In this document: positions 1 through 7,109 of the stretch, in pieces | Layout of the letters: each line of letters opens with the position of its first letter | How positions within the stretch are numbered: position 1 is the stretch's first letter | From: Bacteroidota bacterium | GTDB lineage: Bacteria; Bacteroidota; Ignavibacteria; Ignavibacteriales; Ignavibacteriaceae | Reading direction: 5' to 3' | NCBI GenBank assembly: GCA_021790055.1 | Contig: JAJYIL010000098.1 | Span: 1 to 8,771 of the forward strand | Length of the DNA: 8,771 nt | Notes under the pieces: generated by a model | Told to the model about the DNA's origin: nothing | The model's database searches: none | The model's input: only the letters and a program-made list of their open reading frames with translations | Position numbers and translations under genes: made by a program

Positions 1-1
1 T

Positions 2-616
2 TTTACTGCAAGAGGAATATTTGGACAAATGGCAAGCTGGGGCTATGTAATATTTGCATCTCAATACCGGGGCAATGCTGGCAGCCATGGCAAAGAGCAG
101 TTAGGCGGCAATGATGTTAATGACATTCTAAACCTCATTCCTCTTGCAGATGAAATTCCCAATGCCGAAAAAAATTCCTGGGGAATGGAAGGATGGAGCC
201 GCGGAGGTATGATGACTTATCTTACTCTTCTCCGAAATCCAAATTTCAAATGTGTTGTACTCAGCGGTGCCATTTCAAATTTGAAAAAGTACGTTGAAGC
301 AAATCCGGAAAAAATTTCTCTTTATAAAAACTTAATTGAAGGAGAAAATTTTGAAGAAGAAATTGAGAAAAGAACAATCATAAACTTTGTTGATAAGCTT
401 CCCAAAATACCTTACCTGCTTTTACACGGCGGCGAAGACAAAACCGTCTCTCCGCTTCAAACAATTTATATGGCAAAGAAGATGCACGAAATGGATTATC
501 AATACCGTCTTGTCATTCTTGAAGGCGGTGATCATTTCTTAAAGAACCACCGCAAAGAAGTTGACCGGCTAAGAAGATTTTGGTTTGATAAGTATCTTAA
601 AGCAGGTTCAAAATAA
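2..616 (+). CDS. S9-family alpha/beta hydrolase (prolyl oligopeptidase-like), C-terminal part, 5' truncated
   Basis: The reading frame is open to the left edge and ends at TAA 614-616, so only the last 204 residues are visible. The ATG at 29 is internal: the residues before it (FTARGIFGQ) continue the fold. This is the catalytic alpha/beta-hydrolase domain of the prolyl oligopeptidase (S9) type. The nucleophile elbow is GWSRGG, with Ser codon 197-199. The acid is the Asp in HGGEDKTVSP (codon 437-439). The base is the His in EGGDHFL, about 32 residues further on. The segment ERTIINFVDKLPKIPYLLLHG is typical of bacterial S9 peptidase-like proteins, which usually cleave short peptides or act as esterases. 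The actual substrate cannot be told. Any signal peptide or beta-propeller would lie outside the window. The triad is complete, so the visible part looks functional. It is followed by about 500 bp without a gene and is probably not co-transcribed with the PDH operon. Confidence 0.9.
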   Translation, partial: FTARGIFGQMASWGYVIFASQYRGNAGSHGKEQLGGNDVNDILNLIPLADEIPNAEKNSWGMEGWSRGGMMTYLTLLRNPNFKCVVLSGAISNLKKYVEANPEKISLYKNLIEGENFEEEIEKRTIINFVDKLPKIPYLLLHGGEDKTVSPLQTIYMAKKMHEMDYQYRLVILEGGDHFLKNHRKEVDRLRRFWFDKYLKAGSK

Positions 617-686
617 TAAGATTAAGGTATAATGCTATAGGAGACTTAGACATCAATTTATACGCAAAATGGAAAGGTATTAAAAA

Positions 687-749
687 TTGAGAGTTGAATA
701 TTGATTATTGAGAATTTTCAATGTTCAACTCTAAATGTTCAATATTCAA
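687..749. repeat. Heptamer-phased inverted repeat
   Basis: Nine consecutive 7-nt units fit exactly. The first four have the form TTGANNN (TTGAGAG, TTGAATA, TTGATTA, TTGAGAA). The next five are mostly the reverse-complement form NNNTCAA (TTTTCAA, TGTTCAA, CTCTAAA, TGTTCAA, TATTCAA); the third of these is degenerate. The block can fold in two ways. Positions 690-704 pair with 718-732 over 15 bp with one T/G mismatch and a 13-nt loop. Alternatively GTTGAATATTGA at 693-704 pairs perfectly with 739-750. No T-run follows, so it does not look like a terminator. It resembles intergenic repeat elements of AT-rich genomes; whether it recurs elsewhere cannot be seen here. Confidence 0.7.
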
Positions 750-753
750 CTAA

Positions 754-893
754 TTATCCTTTTGGTTCCCACTTGTCCGGTTTAGCGTATAAAGACTTGA
801 TCATAAAACTTTTTACCAATAAACCCCGCACCTGTTCTTTCTATTTCTAAATCACTTCAATAACATCAGGCGCGACGGTTTCTTGTATTTATA
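754..893 (-). pseudogene. Possible decayed minus-strand gene remnant (unidentified)
   Basis: Read on the minus strand, this stretch gives three protein-like fragments in shifting frames. They are ETVAPDVIEVI, then ERTGAGFIGKKFYDQV, then SLYAKPDKWEPKG followed by TAA at 756-754. The fragments run in a consistent order, and their Gly, Pro, Trp and Asp content is less biased than random AT-rich DNA usually gives. That is what an old gene end broken by small indels would look like. There is no complete ORF and I do not recognise the family. Chance is a real alternative. The heptamer repeat lies directly beyond the putative stop. Confidence 0.22.
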
Positions 894-979
894 AACCAAA
901 TCAACTATTTTGGGATGCTAATTTTAATGGATCGCTTACCGGTTTGCGCTTACGCAAGCAAAATTTTAGAAAATAAATA

Positions 980-995
980 TGTTAAACTGTTTACA
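980..995. promoter_or_regulatory. CRP/FNR-like palindrome upstream of aceE
   Basis: The sequence reads TGTTA-N6-TTACA, which fits the TGTnA-N6-TnACA pattern bound by CRP/FNR-family regulators. It is centred about 133 nt before the aceE ATG. The half-sites differ by one base from perfect symmetry. CRP/FNR-type proteins commonly control central carbon genes, but no regulator gene is present here and no promoter can be placed relative to the box, so this is only a candidate. Confidence 0.25.
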
Positions 996-1107
996 AAATG
1001 GTTTCCCCAAGGTTAATTAAATTTATACTGGGTTACTTTCATCCAGACATAAATGAGCTAACCGTTTATTTGAAATGAGCAAAACTTTTTCACAGACTTA
1101 TAGAATT

Positions 1108-1112
1108 GAGGG
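1108..1112 (+). promoter_or_regulatory. Ribosome binding site setting the aceE start
   Basis: GAGGG lies 8 nt before ATG 1121. It overlaps the in-frame TTG at 1106, so that TTG cannot use it. This favours ATG 1121 as the start. Confidence 0.6.
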
Positions 1113-1120
1113 CATTTGAT

Positions 1121-3790
1121 ATGGGTAATGATAACTCGAAAGAACTTATTGATATAGAAACAAGAGAATGGCTTTATTCACTTGATTACGTTTTAGAACA
1201 CGGAGGACCTGAGAGAGTAAAGGAAATACTTCAAGAATTACAAATCCGCGCGCATAAAGAAGGCGTACAAATTCCCTTCTCGGCAAATACTCCTTACATA
1301 AACACAATACCAATTGAAGCTCAGCCGCCTTTCCCAGGCGATAGAGAAATTGAAAGAAGAATAAAAAGCTTAATCCGGTGGAATGCTATGGCGATGGTTG
1401 TAAAAGCCAACAAGCTTGAGCACGGTATCGGCGGACATATTTCTACTTACGCTTCTGCCGCTACACTTTATGAAATTGCATTTAACCATTTCTTCCGGGG
1501 CAAAGGCGATGAGTACGACGGAGACCAGGTTTACTTCCAGGGTCATGCTTCGCCGGGATTTTATGCGAGAGCTTTCCTTGAAGGAAGAATTACTAAAGAG
1601 CAGATGGAAAACTTTAGACGCGAGACTAAGCCGGGCGGCGGTCTATCATCTTACCCGCATCCCTGGCTGATGCCGAACTTCTGGGAATTCCCTACAGTCT
1701 CTATGGGGCTTGGTCCGATTATGTCCATTTACCAGGCAAGGTTCAACCGTTATCTTGAAGACCGGGGCTTAAAGAAAACAAGTGAGCATAAAGTTTGGGC
1801 ATTCTTAGGTGATGGTGAAACAGACGAGCCTGAAACACTTGGTGCTATTACTTTAGCTGCAAGAGAAAAGCTTGACAATTTAATTTTTGTAATCAACTGT
1901 AATCTGCAAAGACTCGATGGTCCGGTAAGAGGCAATGGTAAAATTATTCAGGAGCTTGAAGCTGCTTTCCGCGGTGCTGGCTGGAATGTTATCAAAGTTG
2001 TATGGGGCGGTGATTGGGACCCTGTATTCGCTAAAGATGTCGAAGGAAAGCTTGTTAAAAGGTTAGGTGAAATTGTTGATGGACAGTATCAGAAATATTC
2101 TGTTGAAACCGGGAAATATATCCGCGAGCATTTATGTAATGGCGATCCCGACCTAATTAAGATGCTGGAAAATCTTTCCGACGAACAGCTAAGAAAGATG
2201 AAGCGCGGCGGTCATGACCCGGAGAAAGTTTATGCCGCATACAAAATGGCTTTTGAGCATAAAGGATCGCCGACTGTAATTCTTGCCAAGACAATAAAAG
2301 GTTACGGACTTGGTGAGGCAGGTGAAGGAAAGAATATTACTCACCAGCAGAAAAAATTGAATGAAGATGAGCTTGCGGAATTCAGAACAAGGTTCGGCAT
2401 ACCGATTTCGGATGAAGAAGTAGCGAAAGCGCCATTCTACAGACCATCTGATGAAAGTCCAGAAATCAAATACATCAAAGAAAAAAGAAAATTTCTTGGC
2501 GGCTATTTACCGGAGCGAAAGACGTCAATACGTCCGCTTAAAACTCCTCCCGAAGAAATCTTTGAAGAATTCTATAAAGGAACTGAAGGTAAAGACGTAA
2601 CAACAACAATGGTAGCTGTAAGAATTCTTGCTAAACTTCTCCGTGATAAAGAAGTCGGCAAATTAATTGTACCAATCATTCCAGATGAAGCAAGAACGTT
2701 TGGTATGGAAGCATTATTCCGCCAGGTTGGAATTTATTCTCACGCCGGGCAGCTGTACGAGCCGGTTGATAAAGAAACTCTTCTTTATTACAAAGAGGCA
2801 ACCAACGGACAAATTCTTGAAGAAGGAATTACCGAAGCAGGTGCAATGTCATCGTTCATTGCCGCCGGTACTGCTTATTCAACTCATGGAATAAATATGA
2901 TTCCGTTCTTTGTCTATTACTCGATGTTCGGATTTAACCGTGCGGCGGATTTAATCTGGGCTGCCGGCGACATGAGCTGTAAAGGATTTCTCCTCGGCGG
3001 AACATCCGGAAGAACAACACTGGCAGGTGAAGGCTTGCAGCATCAGGATGGCAACAGCCATTTGATGGCTTACCCTGTTCCAAACCTTGTTGCTTACGAC
3101 CCGGCATTCGCTTATGAAATTGCGGTCATTATTCGTGATGGAATTAGAAGAATGTACGAAGAGCAGGAAAAAGTTTTTTATTACATGACGGTGATGAATG
3201 AGAACTATGAGATGCCAGCAATGCCTGCAGGCGCAAAAGAAGGAATTCTGAAAGGCATGTATAAGTTCAAGGCTTCGGACAAAAAGAATTTGAAATTGCG
3301 CGCTCAACTTTTTGGAAGCGGTACGATTCTTAACGAAGTAATTAAAGCGGCGAAGATACTTGAAGATGATTTTAAAGTTGCGTCTGACATTTGGAGCATT
3401 ACAAGCTATAAAGAGCTAAGGCGAGACGGGCTCGACATCGAAAGATGGAACATGTATCATCCGGCTGAAACTCCGAAGCTTCCTTACATAACTCAAATGC
3501 TTAAAGATGAAGAAGGTGTTTTTGTGGCAGCTTCTGATTATGTAAAAGCATTACCGGATTCAGTATCAAGGTGGTTCCCACGCAAGCTTGTTTCTCTCGG
3601 TACAGATGGTTTCGGCAGAAGCGAAGGCAGAACCGCTTTGCGTGACTTCTTTGAAGTGGATGCAAAGCATATTGTAGTTGCAACTCTTTACGCACTTTCT
3701 CTTGAAAACAAGATTAAGAATACCGTGGTGGAGAAAGCAATTAAGGATTTCGGTATCGATCAGAATAAACCGAATCCAATCTATTTATAA
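1121..3790 (+). CDS. aceE: Pyruvate dehydrogenase E1 component, homodimeric (AceE) type
   Basis: This enzyme decarboxylates pyruvate with thiamine diphosphate and transfers the acetyl group to the lipoyl arms of E2. The product is 889 aa from ATG 1121, close to E. coli AceE (887), and collinear with it throughout. The N-terminal E2-binding region contains DIETREWLYSLDYVLEHGG. Core blocks include YINTIPIEAQPPFPGD, ERRIKSLIRWNAMAMV and YFQGHASPGFYARAFLEG. The ThDP/Mg motif runs from GDGE (Asp231) to NCN (Asn259, Asn261). Further conserved blocks are EGKNITHQ, PDEARTFGMEALFRQ, the catalytic Glu572 in GITEAGA and His641 in EGLQHQDGNSH. Each numbered residue sits one position after its E. coli counterpart. 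No key residue is missing. It is the first gene of the PDH operon, and aceF begins 21 bp downstream. In-frame TTG 1106 is an alternative but weaker start. Confidence 0.98.
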   Translation: MGNDNSKELIDIETREWLYSLDYVLEHGGPERVKEILQELQIRAHKEGVQIPFSANTPYINTIPIEAQPPFPGDREIERRIKSLIRWNAMAMVVKANKLEHGIGGHISTYASAATLYEIAFNHFFRGKGDEYDGDQVYFQGHASPGFYARAFLEGRITKEQMENFRRETKPGGGLSSYPHPWLMPNFWEFPTVSMGLGPIMSIYQARFNRYLEDRGLKKTSEHKVWAFLGDGETDEPETLGAITLAAREKLDNLIFVINCNLQRLDGPVRGNGKIIQELEAAFRGAGWNVIKVVWGGDWDPVFAKDVEGKLVKRLGEIVDGQYQKYSVETGKYIREHLCNGDPDLIKMLENLSDEQLRKMKRGGHDPEKVYAAYKMAFEHKGSPTVILAKTIKGYGLGEAGEGKNITHQQKKLNEDELAEFRTRFGIPISDEEVAKAPFYRPSDESPEIKYIKEKRKFLGGYLPERKTSIRPLKTPPEEIFEEFYKGTEGKDVTTTMVAVRILAKLLRDKEVGKLIVPIIPDEARTFGMEALFRQVGIYSHAGQLYEPVDKETLLYYKEATNGQILEEGITEAGAMSSFIAAGTAYSTHGINMIPFFVYYSMFGFNRAADLIWAAGDMSCKGFLLGGTSGRTTLAGEGLQHQDGNSHLMAYPVPNLVAYDPAFAYEIAVIIRDGIRRMYEEQEKVFYYMTVMNENYEMPAMPAGAKEGILKGMYKFKASDKKNLKLRAQLFGSGTILNEVIKAAKILEDDFKVASDIWSITSYKELRRDGLDIERWNMYHPAETPKLPYITQMLKDEEGVFVAASDYVKALPDSVSRWFPRKLVSLGTDGFGRSEGRTALRDFFEVDAKHIVVATLYALSLENKIKNTVVEKAIKDFGIDQNKPNPIYL

Positions 3791-3800
3791 TAAAAATTAC

Positions 3801-3804
3801 AAGG
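3801..3804 (+). promoter_or_regulatory. Ribosome binding site for aceF
   Basis: AAGG lies 7 nt before ATG 3812, in the short gap after aceE. An in-frame TTG at 3806 is too close to this site to be its start, so ATG 3812 is preferred. Confidence 0.5.
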
Positions 3805-3811
3805 TTTGAAA

Positions 3812-5470
3812 ATGGCTATTGATATAAAATTACCTGAGCTCGGCGAGAATATTGATTCCGCCGACGTACTTAATATCCTTGTAAAAACCGGAGATAAAAT
3901 TGAGAAGGATCAAGGAGTAATAGAAATTGAAACCGACAAAGCAACGATTGAAGTACCGTCTACTGCTTCAGGAACTGTGAAAGAAGTATTAATTAAATCC
4001 GGCGATAAAATAAAAGTCGGACAAACAATCCTTAAGGTTGACGATGGCGGGTCTAATGGAAAAGCTGCATCTGCTGCAAAACCCTCAGAAGAAAAAAATG
4101 AAAAAAGAATAGAAGAACCAAAAGTAGAAAGCAAGCCCGCAGCCGCGCCTGCGGTAAAAACCGGTATCAACAAAATTGTTGAAATGGCATTGCCTGAGCT
4201 CGGCGAAAATATTGACTCGGCAGATGTTCTAAATGTTCTGGTTAAATCCGGCGATATGATTGAAAAAGACCAAAGCATCCTGGAAATTGAGACTGACAAA
4301 GCAACAATCGAAATTCCTGCCACAGTTTCAGGAAAAGTTGTTGAAGTATTAATTAAGTCTGGTGAAAAAGCTAAAGTTGGGCAAACTTTAATTAAAGTCG
4401 AGACCGGTGATGCTTCAGAAATTGTAACAGAAACGAAGTCAGCCAAGGAAGAAGTAAAAGCAAAAGTAATTCCTCTCCAACCCGTAGAACAAAAAGCTGA
4501 AGCTCCAAAAGGCGAGCGCGAAAGTATATTGCCTTACGAAAGAGATCAGCAGCCGCCGGTATTAAAAGGTGCGGCGCCTGCAGCTCCTTCGGTTAGAAGA
4601 ATGGCGAGAGAGCTTGGCATCGATATTAACCAGGTTCCCGGTTCAGGACCTGCCGGAAGAATTTCTATGGAAGATGTTAAAGCTTTTGTAAAGAAACTTA
4701 GCGAAGGAAAGATTAGTGCGCCGTCCGTCGGCATTAAACAAGAGCCTCTTCCGGATTTTGCCAAGTTCGGCGCTGTAGATAGAAAGCCGATGAGTAACAT
4801 CCGCGCTAAAACTGCCGAACATCTAAGCTATGCATGGTCTTCAATTCCTCACGTTACACAGCATGATAATGCCGACATTACCGAGCTCGAAAAAATCAGA
4901 AAAGCTTTCAATCCAAAAATTGAAAAAGCCGGTGGTAAGCTTACGGTTACTTCAATACTTTTAAAAGTTGTTACTTCTGCGCTTAAGATTTTCCCGCAGT
5001 TCAATTCAAGTATCGACATGGAGAAGAAGGAAATAATTTACAAGAAGTACTTTAACGTCGGAGTTGCTGTAGATCCCGAGCATGGTTTGACAGTACCTGT
5101 GTTAAAGAATGTCGACCAGAAAAATCTAATAGCGCTTTCTGTTGAGTTAAATACCATTGCCGAAAAAGCTCGCATTAGAAAAACTTCTCTCGAAGAGCTT
5201 CAAGGCGGATGCTTTACAATAACTAATTTGGGTGGAATCGGCGGAACAGCTTTCACTCCGATTATCAATTCTCCTGAAGTTGCAATACTCGGCGTATCAA
5301 GAAGCTCTCAACAGCCTGTCTTTATTGATGGGAAATTTGAACCGCGGTTAATTTTGCCGCTGTCTCTTTCCTATGATCATAGAATAATTGACGGTGCAGA
5401 TGCAGCAAGATTTTTAAGGTGGGTTTGCGAAGCTCTCGAACAGCCGATGAAAATTCTAATCGAAGGATAA
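3812..5470 (+). CDS. aceF: Dihydrolipoamide acetyltransferase, E2 of pyruvate dehydrogenase, two lipoyl domains
   Basis: E2 carries acetyl groups on swinging lipoyl-lysines and passes them to CoA; its catalytic domains form the multimeric core of the complex. The product is 552 aa. Domain order is lipoyl 1 (about 3-76, lipoylated Lys43 in ETDKA), an Ala/Lys/Glu/Pro-rich linker, lipoyl 2 (about 123-196, Lys163 in ETDKA), a second flexible linker, the peripheral subunit-binding domain (about 258-294, SVRRMARELGIDINQVPGSG then PAGRI) and the acyltransferase domain (about 325-552). The last contains the active-site motif DHRIIDG with His523 and Asp527. The lipoyl domains are about 79% identical over 70 residues. 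E. coli AceF has three lipoyl domains, while many other bacteria have one or two. Position between aceE and lpd identifies the partner E1, so this is a pyruvate-type rather than a 2-oxoglutarate-type E2. Confidence 0.97.
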   Translation: MAIDIKLPELGENIDSADVLNILVKTGDKIEKDQGVIEIETDKATIEVPSTASGTVKEVLIKSGDKIKVGQTILKVDDGGSNGKAASAAKPSEEKNEKRIEEPKVESKPAAAPAVKTGINKIVEMALPELGENIDSADVLNVLVKSGDMIEKDQSILEIETDKATIEIPATVSGKVVEVLIKSGEKAKVGQTLIKVETGDASEIVTETKSAKEEVKAKVIPLQPVEQKAEAPKGERESILPYERDQQPPVLKGAAPAAPSVRRMARELGIDINQVPGSGPAGRISMEDVKAFVKKLSEGKISAPSVGIKQEPLPDFAKFGAVDRKPMSNIRAKTAEHLSYAWSSIPHVTQHDNADITELEKIRKAFNPKIEKAGGKLTVTSILLKVVTSALKIFPQFNSSIDMEKKEIIYKKYFNVGVAVDPEHGLTVPVLKNVDQKNLIALSVELNTIAEKARIRKTSLEELQGGCFTITNLGGIGGTAFTPIINSPEVAILGVSRSSQQPVFIDGKFEPRLILPLSLSYDHRIIDGADAARFLRWVCEALEQPMKILIEG

Positions 5471-5494
5471 AGGTTGCATGTTCACCGTGACGAA

Positions 5495-5544
5495 GCATGA
5501 CTGCATGGCTTAGGATATACATTTATATAATCATGCACCCATGC
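5495..5544. repeat. GCATG inverted repeat in the aceF-lpd gap
   Basis: GCATGACTGCATG (5495-5507) faces CATGCACCCATGC (5532-5544) with 11 of 13 positions complementary and a 24-nt AT-rich centre. Within each arm the pentamers are 8 bp apart. A further GCATG lies at 5476-5480. The left arm can also form a local hairpin, with AAGC (5493-5496) pairing to GCTT (5508-5511). It could be an RNA hairpin affecting expression between aceF and lpd, a protein-binding site or a dispersed repeat. No T-run follows, so a strong terminator is unlikely. Confidence 0.5.
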
Positions 5545-5589
5545 CTGGCTGCTGAATAGAATTTTAATTTTTAACAATATTGAGATAGA

Positions 5590-7002
5590 ATGAGCAATCA
5601 GAAATTAACAGTAATCGGCGGAGGACCGGGCGGATACGCTGCCGCTTTCCTTGCCGCCGACCTTGGAATGGAAGTCACTTTAATCGATAAAGAAAAAAAT
5701 CCCGGCGGCGTTTGTCTTTACCGCGGATGCATCCCTTCCAAAGCGCTGCTTCATGTTGCTAAGCTGATTAACGAAGCGGAGGAAGCAAAGAATTGGGGAA
5801 TTGAATTTTCAAAACCCAAAATTGATTTGAATAAATTGAGAGACTGGAAGAGCGGAGTCGTTAACAAGCTTACTGGCGGGCTCGGCATCCTTTCTAAACA
5901 AAGAAAGATAAATTACATTCGCGGTAAAGCAAGTTTCATAAATTCATCAACTTTGAAAATAGAAAAGTTTGAAGGCGGAGTTGAGGAACACAAATTTGAA
6001 AAGGCAATAATAGCTACCGGTTCCGTTATATCAACTATCCCTTCGCTTAATATTGACAGCAAAAGAATTTTAAATTCTACAACCGCACTGGACCTGCCTG
6101 AGATTCCTAAAAGCCTGCTTGTTATTGGCGGCGGATATATCGGACTTGAGCTCGGTTCGGTTTACAGCGCGCTCGGTACTAAAGTTTCTGTCGTTGAAAT
6201 GATGCCGGGTTTGCTTCCCGGAGCGGACAGAGACCTGGTTTCATATCTTGCAAAAAGTGTAGAAAAGAAATTTGAGAGAATAATGACCAACTCCAAAGTT
6301 CTTTCAATTAAAGAAGTGAAGGATGGAATAAGCGTAAACATTCAGGAAAGCGACGGAAAAGCATCAGAACAAGTTTATGATTATGTTTTAATGTCCATAG
6401 GCAGAAGACCAGATACAAGAGGATTAGGATTAGAAAATACAAAAGTTAAAACAAATGCCAGAGGCTGGATTGAAGTAAACAAACAATTGCAAACTTCCGA
6501 CCCGAACATTTATGCTATTGGTGATATTGTGGGCGAACCGATGCTTGCACATAAAGCTTCGCACGAAGGTCGTGTTGCAGTTGAAGCTATTGCGGGACAT
6601 AAAGTTGCATTCGAACCGCTCGCAATTCCCGCTGTTGTTTTTACAGATCCTGAAATTGCATGGGCTGGATTAACAGAAACTAAAGCAAAAGACCAGGCTA
6701 TAAAATTCGAAGCTGCAAAGTTCCCCTGGGCTGCTTCAGGAAGGGCTACAACGCTTGACCGCAGCGATGGAGTCACTAAGCTTATCATTGATCCTGATTC
6801 ACAGAGAATACTTGGAGTAGGTATCTGCGGTCCCGGCGCAGGCGAGTTAATTGCCGAAGGAGTTCTCGCTATAGAAATGGGTGCAAACGTAACAGACTTG
6901 AAGCTAAGTATTCATCCGCATCCTACGCTTTCGGAAACGGTAATGGAAGCGGCAGAAGTTTTCTTCGGACAAAGCACTCACATATACAAACCCAGGCGAT
7001 AA
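5590..7002 (+). CDS. lpd: Dihydrolipoamide dehydrogenase (E3)
   Basis: This FAD enzyme reoxidises the dihydrolipoyl groups of E2 and reduces NAD+. The product is 470 aa, normal for the family. The FAD-binding Rossmann motif is GGGPGG at residues 10-15. The redox-active disulfide is Cys42/Cys47 in CLYRGCIPSKALL. The NAD-binding motif GGGYIGLE begins at residue 180. The second FAD segment reads IYAIGDIVGEPMLAHKASHEG. The C-terminal dimerisation domain carries the catalytic His444 and Glu449 in HPHPTLSE. No lipoyl domain is fused to the N-terminus. All catalytic residues are present. The start at ATG 5590 places GGGPGG correctly; the Shine-Dalgarno is weak (GAGA about 4 nt upstream). It is the last gene of the PDH operon. 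An E3 is often shared with 2-oxoglutarate dehydrogenase and glycine cleavage, which may also apply here. Confidence 0.97.
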   Translation: MSNQKLTVIGGGPGGYAAAFLAADLGMEVTLIDKEKNPGGVCLYRGCIPSKALLHVAKLINEAEEAKNWGIEFSKPKIDLNKLRDWKSGVVNKLTGGLGILSKQRKINYIRGKASFINSSTLKIEKFEGGVEEHKFEKAIIATGSVISTIPSLNIDSKRILNSTTALDLPEIPKSLLVIGGGYIGLELGSVYSALGTKVSVVEMMPGLLPGADRDLVSYLAKSVEKKFERIMTNSKVLSIKEVKDGISVNIQESDGKASEQVYDYVLMSIGRRPDTRGLGLENTKVKTNARGWIEVNKQLQTSDPNIYAIGDIVGEPMLAHKASHEGRVAVEAIAGHKVAFEPLAIPAVVFTDPEIAWAGLTETKAKDQAIKFEAAKFPWAASGRATTLDRSDGVTKLIIDPDSQRILGVGICGPGAGELIAEGVLAIEMGANVTDLKLSIHPHPTLSETVMEAAEVFFGQSTHIYKPRR

Positions 7003-7072
7003 AAAACGTATAAACGCATACCGGCACAATTAATTGCATTCATGCTTTTGTCTAAGTTTTACTGGGTAGTCA

Positions 7073-7100
7073 CGAATGGATTAAAATTTAATCCTATTCG
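7073..7100. terminator. Stem-loop between convergent genes, candidate bidirectional terminator
   Basis: CGAAT plus GGATTAAA (7073-7085) pairs with TTTAATCC (7087-7094) and ATTCG (7096-7100), with a single bulged T at 7095. It lies 70 bp after the lpd stop and 9 bp beyond the stop of the convergent sigma-factor gene. The position suits a shared transcript end. There is no strong T-run on either side, so it may instead protect 3' ends or act with another factor. Confidence 0.45.
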
Positions 7101-7109
7101 GAAATGAGA

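Larger units (their letters stand above)
617..1120. other. Intergenic region upstream of aceE (about 500 bp, no intact gene)
   Basis: I find no intact gene on either strand. From left to right it holds a heptamer-phased inverted repeat (687-749), low-confidence remnants of a minus-strand reading frame (about 754-893), a small TTGCG/CGCAA hairpin (944-957), a CRP/FNR-like palindrome (980-995) and the aceE ribosome binding site. Neither a convincing sigma-70 -35/-10 pair nor a full TAnnTTTG element is visible, although the PDH operon promoter must lie here. No rho-independent terminator for the upstream hydrolase is evident either. Confidence 0.75.

Noticed and set aside
944..957. TTGCG-CTTA-CGCAA hairpin with a nearby CGCTTAC direct repeat (933-939, 947-953)
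   Set aside because: Only 5 bp of stem, no T-run on either strand and no gene end adjacent; likely chance.
1026..1033. TACTGGGT shared with 7060-7067, flanking the PDH operon
   Set aside because: Only 8 bp of identity with no extended similarity; not evidence of flanking direct repeats of a mobile element.
1065..1072. TTTATTTG as a TAnnTTTG promoter element for aceE
   Set aside because: The second base is wrong and there is no TTG at suitable spacing upstream; not strong enough to call.
1106..1108. In-frame TTG as the aceE start
   Set aside because: It overlaps the Shine-Dalgarno GAGGG that serves ATG 1121, and the extra residues MRAFD have no counterpart in the family.
2951..3307. 118-aa open frame on the minus strand
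   Set aside because: Antisense to highly conserved aceE sequence, with a Cys/His/Phe-rich composition typical of antisense translation.
3910..4446. 178-aa open frame on the minus strand
   Set aside because: It is antisense to the repeated lipoyl domains of aceF, has a low-complexity Ser/Ile/Phe composition and matches no family; it is a shadow of aceF codon use.
7027..7036. CAATTAATTG palindrome after lpd
   Set aside because: Short and made mostly of A/T; expected by chance, and the stem-loop at 7073-7100 explains the gene end better.
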